Assembly (NCBI GenBank): GCA_051208035.1
Contig: JBPJFZ010000015.1
Span: 45,196 to 109,195, forward strand
Direction of reading: 5' to 3'
Source: JACKOB01 sp024234575
GTDB taxonomy: Bacteria; Pseudomonadota; Gammaproteobacteria; Pseudomonadales; Oleiphilaceae
Length of the DNA stretch: 64,000 nucleotides
How positions within the stretch are numbered: position 1 is the stretch's first letter; every line of letters begins with the position of its first letter. This document shows positions 9,321 to 18,116 of this stretch, piece after piece. The notes under the pieces were generated by a model that worked only from the letters and a program-made list of their open reading frames with translations, was not told the origin of the DNA and ran no database searches. Both the position numbers and the translations under genes were made by a program.

Positions 9321-11675
9321 CTACTTTCTACCGAATAAATAGGCACCAAGGTCAGGCTTGCCGTCTTTTTCGCCCATTTTGCACTGACATTTCGGAAAGT
9401 TTGAGCAACCCCAGAAGACGCCATATTGGCTGGTGCGCCTTTGCAACGGCGCGTAACACTCGGGGCAAGGGATCGCCACTTCGCCCTTGGGAATCTGATC
9501 TTTTGGCGGCTTGGTTTTCGCTTTGTCGTGGGCAGGCTTCTCCATTTTTACTGGCGGAAATAAGTCTTTGAATGGGCGTTTTCCTGTGCATGCAGGATAC
9601 TTTTGGCAGGACCAGAAAACACCAAATTTACCCAGACAGAGCGTAGTTTTGCCGTCGCATTCCGGACAATGAGGCACGTGTGTGATCGCAGGCATTTGCG
9701 GTACGGTGGTGGTTTTTGCCAATGCGGAACTGTCGCCCCCACGGCTTTCTGCGACAAGCTGTTCGTTAAAGTTGGAAATCACCGCAGTCATTAGTCTGCC
9801 GATGTCTTCTTTAATGGCCGTAACAAAGTGCTCGCTGGTTTCGGTGCCAGAGCGAATGGTATTGATTCTGGCTTCCCAGCTGGCGGTCAGGTCGGGGGCA
9901 GACATGCTGGGAGGCAGCAGATTTATTAGTTGATGGCCTTTGGCAGTGGCACTTATCGTCTGGGCGTTTCGGGTGATATATTCGCGCTGATACAGCATTT
10001 CAATAATATGGGCACGTGTCGACTCTGTGCCGAAACCATCAGAGTCCCGCAGCGTGCGGGCGAGCAGCGGATCTTCAACATACGCCCTAATACCGGACAT
10101 CGCTTTAATTAAACTGGCATCATCAAACGGGAGTGGGGGGAGGCTGGTGTCGGTGGTGATTTGCCAGTCCCACAGGTTGATGTGGCTGTCTTTAATTACC
10201 GCAAGTCGATTGAGTTCGCTATCGAGAGCGTCAAACTGCGCAGAATCTACCCAGGTGATACGTTTATCGTCTTCCTGTGGACAGCTCGCTTTGTCCGTTC
10301 GACTCCAACCGGCGTCCGCCAGGCATCGAATATCCGCTGCAAACAGCAGTTGTTCAATGCGAATCATGCAGGTGAGTGTGCGGGTCTGTCTGGGGGGGAA
10401 GAATTGCAGCAAAAAACGCTCGCATATTAATCCGTATATTTTCTCGCAAGCTTCGGATAGCGAGCCATGATAACGATGCTGGGTAGGAACAATACCATGT
10501 GCCTGGGCAATTTTTTGTGTCTGCCAGGCCGGAGATCGCATGCCCCAGTCTGTTTGATTGCAATATGCCGTTAATCGGGGCAAATTTTGGGCAATCACCT
10601 GCATGACCTCCACCGTCTCGCTGTGCATGTGCTCTGGCAGCAAGCGTGATTCAGCTCTGGGGAAGCTGATCAAGTGGTGCTTTTCGTATAGCTCTTGTGC
10701 CAACCGCTGTGTTTCGCTGGCATTTATTCCATAGGTGGATGCGGCCGCTATTTGTAGCGAGGAAAGGTCAAAAGGCAAAGGTGGATGTTGTTGTTCTTCC
10801 CCCACTTTTACTTCAATAATCTGCCCATGCTTGCCATAAATTGACTCGAGTGTATCGGCAACACTTTTATAGCTGAGGCTGCTGTCAGCAAGCCCTGGCG
10901 CCGTTGCTTTTTTGGTGACAGGCGCAGGAGGCTGCCAACAAACTGTCACATCTGCCAGGGTTTCCTTTTCGGGCCATTTGAGCATTCCGAGGAGTTGCAC
11001 GGTGACCGCTGGTTTAAATTTACGGATTGCTTTATCACGCTTAACAATTAAACCCAATATAGGCGTTTGTACCCGTCCAATAGTGAACACTCCCGTTTCC
11101 CCTTTGGCCCGGGAAAGCAGCGTCAGTAAACGACTTAAGTTGATGCCATACAACCAGTCGGATTTGAGTCGGGCGATTGCTGAAAAACAAAGTGTTTTAA
11201 AGACACGGTTGTCTATTAGCTGGGTGAGCTGATGACGAACGGATTCCGGTGTGAGAGAAAACAGCAGCAGCCGCTTAACGGCGGGCTCTGCAACGTCTGC
11301 CTCAGGATGGGGGTTGATCTCGATATAGCGCAGTACCGAGTCAATTAGCAGCTGCCCCTCACGATCTGGCGCACCGGCATGCACGATAACAGAGGCGCCC
11401 TGCGCCAGATCTGCCACGACTCGTAACTGATGCAGGTTTTTCTTTTGCGGTACCCATTCCCATTTTGCAGGAAACAGTGGCAGCGTGCTGATGTCCCAGC
11501 GGGCGAACCGGGGGTCGTAGTGCTCAGGGTCGGCTAGCTCAAGCAAATGCCCCTGACACCAGGTAATGATATCTTCCCCACACTGCACATAGCCATTATG
11601 GTCGCTTATCGGCCGGCCGATGGCCTTGCAGATAGTTTTGGCAAAACTTGGCTTTTCGGTAATAAACAGGCGCAT
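9321..11675 (-). CDS. topB: topoisomerase III-like protein with altered catalytic residues
   Basis: Type IA topoisomerase fold of 784 residues, full length and uninterrupted. Conserved parts: FITEKPSFAKTI at the start, HAGAPDREGQLL (Toprim) near 99-110, FTIGRVQTPILGLIVKRD near 197-213, DGFGTESTRAHIIE, and two C-terminal Cys4 zinc ribbons (CPECDG...CQKYPAC and CPECYA...CSNFPKC). Compared with E. coli TopB from memory, three sites differ: the first Toprim aspartate is Ala102 (codon 11370-11372), the active-site tyrosine of the TYPR motif is Phe338 in SFPR (codon 10662-10664), and the AHHAIIPT motif has become QAHGIVPT. Family knowledge says the tyrosine forms the covalent DNA bond, so I infer it cannot cleave DNA in the normal way. 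It may bind DNA or partners as a pseudoenzyme. Confidence 0.88.
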   Translation of the reverse strand: MRLFITEKPSFAKTICKAIGRPISDHNGYVQCGEDIITWCQGHLLELADPEHYDPRFARWDISTLPLFPAKWEWVPQKKNLHQLRVVADLAQGASVIVHAGAPDREGQLLIDSVLRYIEINPHPEADVAEPAVKRLLLFSLTPESVRHQLTQLIDNRVFKTLCFSAIARLKSDWLYGINLSRLLTLLSRAKGETGVFTIGRVQTPILGLIVKRDKAIRKFKPAVTVQLLGMLKWPEKETLADVTVCWQPPAPVTKKATAPGLADSSLSYKSVADTLESIYGKHGQIIEVKVGEEQQHPPLPFDLSSLQIAAASTYGINASETQRLAQELYEKHHLISFPRAESRLLPEHMHSETVEVMQVIAQNLPRLTAYCNQTDWGMRSPAWQTQKIAQAHGIVPTQHRYHGSLSEACEKIYGLICERFLLQFFPPRQTRTLTCMIRIEQLLFAADIRCLADAGWSRTDKASCPQEDDKRITWVDSAQFDALDSELNRLAVIKDSHINLWDWQITTDTSLPPLPFDDASLIKAMSGIRAYVEDPLLARTLRDSDGFGTESTRAHIIEMLYQREYITRNAQTISATAKGHQLINLLPPSMSAPDLTASWEARINTIRSGTETSEHFVTAIKEDIGRLMTAVISNFNEQLVAESRGGDSSALAKTTTVPQMPAITHVPHCPECDGKTTLCLGKFGVFWSCQKYPACTGKRPFKDLFPPVKMEKPAHDKAKTKPPKDQIPKGEVAIPCPECYAPLQRRTSQYGVFWGCSNFPKCQCKMGEKDGKPDLGAYLFGRK

Positions 11676-11742
11676 AGGCAGGCTTCAAATCGGCGAAGCC
11701 TTTATTCTATGCGTTCATCAGGCGGCTGTCATGCGGCTTGGA

Positions 11743-13191
11743 TCAGCTTTCGGTGGCTGAAGGCAACCCATTGCTTGGTACTTGCACCCAGAACAGGCTG
11801 CCAACGCCTGCTTCGCTTTCAAGGCCGATTTCGCCACCTAATATTGTCGTTAACTCTTTGCACAGGGCTAAGCCCAGGCCCGAGCCATTATAACGGCGTG
11901 AGGCTTCGTCGCTGGCCTGGGTAAACTTATCAAAAATATTGATCTGATCTGCCTCGCTAATGCCAATGCCGTTGTCTTTTACGGCAATCAGAATAGAGTC
12001 TTCGTTTGCCGCCCGGATCGCCACATCAATGGCGCCTTCTTCGGTAAACTTGATAGCATTACCAACTAAATTAACGATGATCTTGCGAAGAAACTCTCGA
12101 TCGCTTTCGATGGTATCCGGCACGCTCTGGTCCAGGTGAATATTGAATTCGAGGTGCTTGTCTTCGGCCTGAATGGTCAATAGCCCCTTAATTTCCTGTG
12201 CCAGGTCTGCTGGACTAAACTCCGAGATGATCGGTGTCATTTTGCCGGCTTCAATTTTTGACATGTCCAGCGTTTCGTTAATCATTGTCAGCAAGTTCTG
12301 GGCGCTGCTGAGAATAGTTTTGAGTGCGCCAACATATTGCGCCGGCAGGTCTTTATCTGCTTTACCCAGCAAGCGCCGGGAGAAACCGATAATCGAATTC
12401 ATTGGCGTGCGCAATTCGTGCGACATCACCGACAGGAAGTGGCTCTTGGACTTATTGGCGGACTCTGCTGTCTCTTTCTCTCGGCGTAAGGATTCGTTCA
12501 GTAATTTTTCAGCGGTAACTTCACGACCGTACGCCTGAATCAAAATGCCATTGCTGGCGGGGATAGGGTAGAAATCCCAGACAAAGGTGCGCCCCTCGAC
12601 AGCCCTTTCAACTCCCATTATGGGCGCATTCTCGGCCAGCATGGTGCCGATCAGCTCTTTAATCTCGGTAGGGACAACTTCGGGGGCACCGTTTTCGTCA
12701 AACCCGATTTCAGATAAGAGCTCAATCATTGCCGGATTGGTAAACTCGATATTGCCCTGGGCATCAAATTCAGTAATGGGCGTCGGGCTGTGTTCGGCAA
12801 AAGATGCCAGCCGCTGCATATCTTTTTGACTGTAATTGGTGTTGCTTTGATCTGAGAAAACTACGAGCCGTGTGTTGTCCGGATGCAACAGCATACCTTT
12901 AGCATAGACGGCTCTTAAGTCTCCCGACTTTAATTTCCAGCGGTACTCGTTATAGCTGTCTCGGATGAAAAAGTCTGGTTTGACCAGTGGGCAGGCGTTA
13001 TCTGCATGCAGATAACCAAGAGCGTGAGAGCATACGGAGTCGTGCAGCGGCTTGCCTAGAAGATCACTTTCTTCCCACCCGAGAATTGCACAGGCATTGG
13101 CGTTAACCTGCACTATCTTATCGTTGCTGTCCAAGGCGATCAGGGCTTTCGGCCAACGTTTAAAAAGCGACTTGTCTGCCACAGAAACCAT
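11743..13191 (-). CDS. PAS-domain histidine kinase, probably soluble
   Basis: 482 residues with no transmembrane segment. Order: PAS 1 at about 8-115 (KALIALDSNDKIVQVNANAC), PAS 2 at about 125-230 (ITEFDAQGNIEFTNPA), HisKA box VMSHELRTPMNSIIGF with His258, and HATPase with NLVGNAIKFT, VKDNGIGIS and GSGLGLALCKEL. There is no receiver domain. Its start is two bases after the HD-GYP stop codon, so the pair is an operon. A plausible role is sensing an intracellular signal and controlling c-di-GMP turnover by a partner not seen here; that is inference. Confidence 0.92.
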   Translation of the reverse strand: MVSVADKSLFKRWPKALIALDSNDKIVQVNANACAILGWEESDLLGKPLHDSVCSHALGYLHADNACPLVKPDFFIRDSYNEYRWKLKSGDLRAVYAKGMLLHPDNTRLVVFSDQSNTNYSQKDMQRLASFAEHSPTPITEFDAQGNIEFTNPAMIELLSEIGFDENGAPEVVPTEIKELIGTMLAENAPIMGVERAVEGRTFVWDFYPIPASNGILIQAYGREVTAEKLLNESLRREKETAESANKSKSHFLSVMSHELRTPMNSIIGFSRRLLGKADKDLPAQYVGALKTILSSAQNLLTMINETLDMSKIEAGKMTPIISEFSPADLAQEIKGLLTIQAEDKHLEFNIHLDQSVPDTIESDREFLRKIIVNLVGNAIKFTEEGAIDVAIRAANEDSILIAVKDNGIGISEADQINIFDKFTQASDEASRRYNGSGLGLALCKELTTILGGEIGLESEAGVGSLFWVQVPSNGLPSATES

Positions 13192-13193
13192 TG

Positions 13194-14531
13194 TTATGCC
13201 TCGCTGTTAACGCGTAATAGTCCTGCAGGGTCATCCTGCGGGTTGTTTGAATCAACGAAGCCGGAAATTTCCAATCCTTCAGTTACTTTTGTATCAAGTA
13301 GTTTGGGGGCTGCGAGTGCTTTTCCGTCACTATCGTAATATTTAAGAATTTGTGGTTTGAGAGGGCTGTCTGGTTGATGATGAACGATCACACCCTTCGA
13401 GTTGTCTGATAATTTAACCGCGCTGCCGATGGGGTAAACGCCCAATAAGTGAATAAACGCCGACACCAGCTTTTGGTCGAAGTTGCCTGCCAGAGCTTCT
13501 TTAAAGAGTTGCTTCATCGCTTTCGCTGGTAACATGCCAATATTGTCGAACAGCGCGTGGGTTAACTCATCGTAGCGGATGGCGATGCTTAACAGGCGAC
13601 AGCCTTTGTCCAGACTGTCGTCTTTAAGTCCACGGGGATAGCCTTTGCCGTTGGGCATTTCATGATGAGCGGCGACCAGCGCCAGGACACGCTCGGGGAT
13701 ATCAGGAAATGCCTTTAACTTGGCAAGTGAAAGATCAACATGCTGTTTTTCCAGCTTTTTTTCCTGAGGTGTAAAAGGGCGTCCCTTTTGAATCATATAG
13801 CCGGGCAACTTGGTCCAGCCGATATCATGCAACAGCGCTGCCTGGCCAAGAAGCATCATCTCTTTGATATCGTCGGTGATGCTGGGCGCTGCAGACAGCA
13901 CTAAAGTCATCGTATTGTACAGATGCGCGTTCAAGAGCCCCTGGTTGCTTTGGATGTTCAATGACGCCAGCATTGCCTGCTCATTTTCGTTGAGCTCTGC
14001 GATCATTGTGTCCACCAGCGGTAGCAGCTGATCTTGCTTAATCGGATTACCCCGTACTATCTGGCTATTTATTTCATTGATGGCAGAGATTGTTTGGTTA
14101 CGAATAACCAAGGCAGCTTTTTGTCTGGCGTTGAAGTCTTCGATGCTTGCCGAAGGTGTCTGTGGGCGTTTGATTAGCTGCGGTGCTTCGGTGGGTTTTG
14201 GTGCGCCATTACTCGCCTCTACCGGCTTCATTGTCACAGCTTTTTTAGCGGTATTTGCAATAGCTGCTGACTCGGTGACAATAGGCTCAGGTGTCGTCTG
14301 ATTAGATGTGCTGTCTGACGCGGGGGTATCAGGGGTGTCTACAATATCGACGCCCTGGCTGGTATCGATTTTAAGTGTTTTACAGCCAGCACCTTTTAAT
14401 TGGCTTATTTCACTGCTGCTTTTTACCAGCAGTTTGCTGCGAAAAAACGGGTTTTTAATCCATGGCAAATCAAGCTCGCAAATATACATGCCTTCGCGCA
14501 GCTGAGTGATTGAAATTTCTTTAATTGTCAT
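13194..14531 (-). CDS. HD-GYP domain protein, candidate c-di-GMP phosphodiesterase
   Basis: 445 residues: an N-terminal DUF3391-like domain (SITQLREGMYICELDLPWIKN, about 1-60), a Pro/Thr/Ala-rich linker at about 65-130, and an HD-GYP domain at about 140-340. HD is read in AALLHDIGWTKLP. The GYP signature is HHEMPNGKGYPRGL, where the usual HHExxDGxGYP has Asn instead of Asp. The remaining metal ligands appear present, so activity on c-di-GMP is likely but not certain. First gene of an operon with the PAS kinase. Divergent from bolA across a 224-base gap that holds both promoters. Confidence 0.9.
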   Translation of the reverse strand: MTIKEISITQLREGMYICELDLPWIKNPFFRSKLLVKSSSEISQLKGAGCKTLKIDTSQGVDIVDTPDTPASDSTSNQTTPEPIVTESAAIANTAKKAVTMKPVEASNGAPKPTEAPQLIKRPQTPSASIEDFNARQKAALVIRNQTISAINEINSQIVRGNPIKQDQLLPLVDTMIAELNENEQAMLASLNIQSNQGLLNAHLYNTMTLVLSAAPSITDDIKEMMLLGQAALLHDIGWTKLPGYMIQKGRPFTPQEKKLEKQHVDLSLAKLKAFPDIPERVLALVAAHHEMPNGKGYPRGLKDDSLDKGCRLLSIAIRYDELTHALFDNIGMLPAKAMKQLFKEALAGNFDQKLVSAFIHLLGVYPIGSAVKLSDNSKGVIVHHQPDSPLKPQILKYYDSDGKALAAPKLLDTKVTEGLEISGFVDSNNPQDDPAGLLRVNSEA

Positions 14532-14755
14532 GGCGTAATAGTCTTCGAGAATTTTCAGTTAACGTGAATGAGAGCGCTTTCCATTCTTATCAGGCAGCGT
14601 ACAAAGACAATATTGTGTCTTAAATTATGGTTGATAAACTGACATCCGTCATCTTTTAAAAGGATAGTTCAGGCTCTCTGAGCATGCTGTCACCTGTAGT
14701 GATATTGTGCTAACTGTATTAAACTGGCGCAAAGAAATTTCCTTGCGAGTAAACA

Positions 14756-15070
14756 ATGGTTATTCAAAAATCTATTGAAAAAGCCCTAAGTGATGCTTTT
14801 CATATAAGCTACATGGCTGTTGAGAACGAAAGCCATATGCATAGTGTGCCGCCTAATTCAGAAACGCACTTTAAAGTCACTTTAGTGACGGATGAGTTTC
14901 TTGGGCAAAGACAAGTGGCAAGGCATCAGAGGATTTATAAAACGTTAGCTGAACAAATGCGTAATGGTGTGCATGCTTTGGCGCTGCACACATACACTGT
15001 TGAAGAATGGCAGCAGGCAGGCAAAGTACCGAGTTCGCCAAATTGTATGGGCGGTTCTAAGAAACAATAA
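14756..15070 (+). CDS. bolA: BolA family protein
   Basis: 104 residues with the BolA fold: an N-terminal helix, then the core MHSVPPNSETHFKVTLVTDEFLGQRQVARHQRIYKTL with the conserved His and the RHQ..Y..L helix. BolA proteins work with monothiol glutaredoxins in Fe-S cluster handling and in stress morphology. The C-terminal tail (CMGGSKKQ) resembles that of E. coli-type BolA. The Shine-Dalgarno sequence is weak. Not in an operon: yciO follows after 131 bases. Confidence 0.9.
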   Translation: MVIQKSIEKALSDAFHISYMAVENESHMHSVPPNSETHFKVTLVTDEFLGQRQVARHQRIYKTLAEQMRNGVHALALHTYTVEEWQQAGKVPSSPNCMGGSKKQ

Positions 15071-15201
15071 TGATTGAAGCCTGTCATTGAGTAAAAATCG
15101 GATGTAAGAAGCACTCAGACTTAGCGTTACGGTGGTGCAATTGCAATAGGCCCTAATTATTCATGTCATTACAATAACTCCAAAATATAAAAGGTAAGGC
15201 T

Positions 15202-15828
15202 ATGAGCCAGTTCTTTCAGATTCACCCGGAAAATCCGCAGCAACGATTAATCAGGCAGGCGGTCGATATAATTAAAAACGGTGGTGTGGTGGCATATCCT
15301 ACCGACTCGGCGTATGCCATTGGCTGCCATATTGGCGATAAGGATGCCACTGACCGAATTCGCCGGATCCGAAAGCTGGATGACAAGCACAACTTCACGC
15401 TGCTGTGCCGTGATCTTTCGGAAATAGCGTCTTTCGCCAAGGTTGACAACACCCAGTACCGACTTATCAAGAATCACACACCGGGTGCTTATACCTTTAT
15501 CTTAAAAGCAACCAATGAAGTGCCTCGACGATTGCTGCACCCTAAGCGCAGACAAATCGGTATTCGCATACCTGATAACGCTATTGCGCTGGCGCTGCTT
15601 GAAGAACTGGGCGAGCCGCTAATGAGCAGCTCATTAATTTTGCCGGGTGAAGCCGAGCCAATGACGGACCCTTACGAAATCAGGGAAATGCTTGAGCACG
15701 AACTTGATCTGATTATCGATGGCGGTTTCTGTGGTTTTGAGCCAACTACGGTGATCAACTTGTCAGACGAGGTGCCTGTAATTATTCGTGAAGGGAAGGG
15801 TGATCCAGAACCATTTCGTACTGAGTGA
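15202..15828 (+). CDS. yciO: YciO/Sua5 family protein
   Basis: 208 residues of the Sua5/YciO/YrdC fold. Seen: GGVVAYPTDSAYAIGCHIGD near residue 30, IRRIRKLD then the FTLLCRDLSEIASFAKVD block, PGAYTFILKAT, RRQIGIRIPDNAIA and the SSSLILPG block. Sua5 and YrdC make threonylcarbamoyl-AMP for the tRNA t6A modification; YciO is the paralogue whose role is less certain, and the length without a C-terminal domain plus the HPKRRQIGIRIP wording fit YciO best. SD AAGGTAAGG precedes the ATG. Convergent with the next gene. Confidence 0.85.
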   Translation: MSQFFQIHPENPQQRLIRQAVDIIKNGGVVAYPTDSAYAIGCHIGDKDATDRIRRIRKLDDKHNFTLLCRDLSEIASFAKVDNTQYRLIKNHTPGAYTFILKATNEVPRRLLHPKRRQIGIRIPDNAIALALLEELGEPLMSSSLILPGEAEPMTDPYEIREMLEHELDLIIDGGFCGFEPTTVINLSDEVPVIIREGKGDPEPFRTE

Positions 15829-15848
15829 TATTGGCAGGCTTTATTAAT

Positions 15849-15879
15849 GGGGGCTAAACAATCTCTGTAGTTAGCCCCG
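15849..15879. terminator. hairpin between convergent genes
   Basis: Perfect 8-bp stem GGGGCTAA (15850-15857) / TTAGCCCC (15871-15878) with a 13-base loop, placed between yciO and the convergent hypothetical gene. T-runs are weak on both sides. Confidence 0.5.
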
Positions 15880-15903
15880 ATTGAGTTATCTTTTAAGGGA
15901 TGT

Positions 15904-16533
15904 TTACGCAGTAAATCGAAATGGCTCGGGGCGTCCCGCTGCATTTTCGTAGTTACCGGCGACGGTTTCTCCGTATTTTGCATACCGATGAGCGATGTCG
16001 TTAAGGCTGTTGAATTCAGAGTTTTCACTAATGATCGCATTCACGATATTATTTCCGACCCCATAGGTTTTCGATAATTTACTGGCAGTATCCAGGTAAT
16101 TTAGCGTGGGTTCTTCAAGGCTTATCCGGTCAAAAGATCTCTTGAATGCCTGGTTTTTATTAAGATCAGATTGAATATGCTGTAACGTGTCTTCTTGAAC
16201 GTGCCCCGTTACGGCAATATTGCCAAACGCATCTTTGCTAACATTTAGCTTTGCCTGAGGTGGTAATCCGTACTCGGCAACCTTGTTCCGCATTGTCTCT
16301 TTTACGAAGGAAATATCTTGCCCCAGTGACTGTTTAAACGTTTTTAACGAAAGCTGTGGCTGGCGTTGCAAGATAGCCTCGGTCTGTCGTAAATGAACGG
16401 CATCTTCTGGCAAAATCCCATTGCTTTCCGCTGTGGCGGCCGCGCTGCTATTAGCGCCTTTTCCAACCGCATGAGAGCCTTTGGCAGGCGATTGTTGATT
16501 GGCATAGCCCTGCGTTGTATTCACCTGAGCCAT
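15904..16533 (-). CDS. hypothetical protein
   Basis: About 209 residues, no family recognised and no signal peptide. The N-terminus (MAQVNTTQGYANQQ...) is low in complexity and rich in Ala/Gly/Ser/Gln, probably disordered to about residue 45; the rest is mixed alpha/beta with charged helices. The start at 16533 is chosen because AAGGAG lies just upstream; a start six codons earlier has no such site. Ala/Gly/Ser-rich starts like this occur in flagellar or secreted proteins, but nothing further supports that. Stands alone between convergent yciO and an orphan solute-binding protein on the same strand. Confidence 0.6.
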   Translation of the reverse strand: MAQVNTTQGYANQQSPAKGSHAVGKGANSSAAATAESNGILPEDAVHLRQTEAILQRQPQLSLKTFKQSLGQDISFVKETMRNKVAEYGLPPQAKLNVSKDAFGNIAVTGHVQEDTLQHIQSDLNKNQAFKRSFDRISLEEPTLNYLDTASKLSKTYGVGNNIVNAIISENSEFNSLNDIAHRYAKYGETVAGNYENAAGRPEPFRFTA

Positions 16534-16640
16534 CAGAAACTCCTTGACCAAAAATTGACATATTTACACTTTGTAAAGTGACAAGCAGAAAATGTGCCAT
16601 TGCCGCTTTTACTACGACAGGATCAAGTGTTTATCAAGAA

Positions 16641-17477
16641 TCATTCGAGGGTGGGTGAGCGCGGATACAGGTCTAAGACAGGGGTATACTTTTCTATGAT
16701 TAGTGCGTAATCGCCGCTTGCGTGCAGTTTACGCAAACCTTCGTTAAATTTGTTTTTTATATCCTCATCCTGAAAGACAAAAGGGTAGCTGGTTTTAGGG
16801 AACAAATTATGAAACTGGACCGGTTGCAGCAGGGATGATGTATCTTCGCCATTTGACTTGAGTTCTTCGATGGCTTCACTCCAGTAGTAACCAAAGATAC
16901 TTTTGTCCATGATAATGAAGTCAATTTTACCCCGCAAAAACAGCAGATTTATTTGAATCTTCTGTTTGGCGACTTCATCGTACAAATTGTTCTTTTCAGC
17001 CATTTCCTGAAATTCCCTGCCGAGAAATTTAGAAGCATTCTGAAACGCCACGACTCTTTTGTCGACCAGGTCAGCGATGGTCGTGTCTTGAGAAAAGTTT
17101 TTCTTCTTCAAGCTGATGGCGACATTCTCAAACTGAACAACCGGGTCACTATAAAAGCCTGATCGAACCGAGCCAGGTTTCGCATTGAGAACAATATCGA
17201 GCTCATTTGAGTCGAAAAGTGGAAATGCACGCGCAAAGGGAATAAAAACAGGTTCAATTTCAATGGCATAGTGTCGCAGTGCAGAGCGCAGAATATCCAG
17301 CTCTATGCCGCTGTTGGTCTCTTGAATCACCCAGGGCGGTATGGCAAAACTGACGCCCGTCTTTAGCAGTGGATTGTCTGCAGCATTGGCATTGGTGCTT
17401 TTTGACGTTAGCAATGTGCAATAACAAAGCAAAGTAAAAATTGCAGAGAAAAGCTTTTGAAGAGTGATGCCTCGCAT
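16641..17477 (-). CDS. periplasmic solute-binding protein, family 3 type
   Basis: About 278 residues: a signal peptide (hydrophobic core AIFTLLCYCTLLTS) followed by an SBP_bac_3-like fold: PPWVIQETNSGIELDILRSAL, then the ELDIVLNAKPG and KIDFIIMDKS motifs typical of the two lobes. It is an orphan: no permease or ATPase genes are adjacent, as for many Vibrio/Shewanella-type proteins of this group that serve in sensing rather than uptake. The ATG at 17477 is preferred over an upstream TTG. The ligand is probably a small polar molecule such as an amino acid, by family inference only. Confidence 0.75.
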   Translation of the reverse strand: MRGITLQKLFSAIFTLLCYCTLLTSKSTNANAADNPLLKTGVSFAIPPWVIQETNSGIELDILRSALRHYAIEIEPVFIPFARAFPLFDSNELDIVLNAKPGSVRSGFYSDPVVQFENVAISLKKKNFSQDTTIADLVDKRVVAFQNASKFLGREFQEMAEKNNLYDEVAKQKIQINLLFLRGKIDFIIMDKSIFGYYWSEAIEELKSNGEDTSSLLQPVQFHNLFPKTSYPFVFQDEDIKNKFNEGLRKLHASGDYALIIEKYTPVLDLYPRSPTLE

Positions 17478-17682
17478 TATTGCAACCGTTAAACGAATAG
17501 TAACCAACAGTCTAGGTCGGTTATAGAATCATCTCAATGACAGATTTGTAAAATAAGCGCATTGTTGCTTTCACAAAATTGTTATATTTCACCCTTATTG
17601 TGGTGAATTCTGGCAGGCAATGGTGGCACTTCATGCGATAATCTGCGGCAGATTTTACTCATCTATTTTTTAAGGACATTGC

Positions 17683-18105
17683 ATGACGCTTTCCTTGCTA
17701 CCAGTTATCGCCGCCGTTTGTATTTTAATTTCGTTAACAGAAGCCTGGCTGTTATCGCTGATGCGATATCTAAAAGTCGCCTTTTTAAAACGTCTGTTTC
17801 CTGGGTATCACTACCTTGTACGCTCACATATTGATTACCTGTTAATGGGAATGTTGCTGTTTTTGTTTTACCTGGTACTGGATCGTCTGCAAATTCAGGT
17901 GGCTTCGTTTTGGTTGTGGATGATGGTCGTTGGGGCGATCTATAACCCGTTAGGTTTTCTGGTTCAGGCCATCAAGCCCGATGCTGCAGATTCAGATAAC
18001 CCCTTTATAAAGGCGGCAATCATGCTGGCCTTTTTACCCGCCACACTTGGGTTTGGTGGTAGTGCGGTGTTTATCATTATGACCTATATGCAGAACCCAC
18101 TCTAA
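17683..18105 (+). CDS. small integral membrane protein
   Basis: 140 residues with four predicted transmembrane helices (about 5-25, 52-70, 76-97 and 112-135) and a basic loop between the first two. I recognise no family. SD AAGGA precedes the ATG. The stop is 11 bases before the MBL-fold gene, whose SD lies in the gap, so the two are probably co-transcribed and may work together at the inner membrane. Confidence 0.7.
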   Translation: MTLSLLPVIAAVCILISLTEAWLLSLMRYLKVAFLKRLFPGYHYLVRSHIDYLLMGMLLFLFYLVLDRLQIQVASFWLWMMVVGAIYNPLGFLVQAIKPDAADSDNPFIKAAIMLAFLPATLGFGGSAVFIIMTYMQNPL

Positions 18106-18116
18106 CGGAGTACTGA

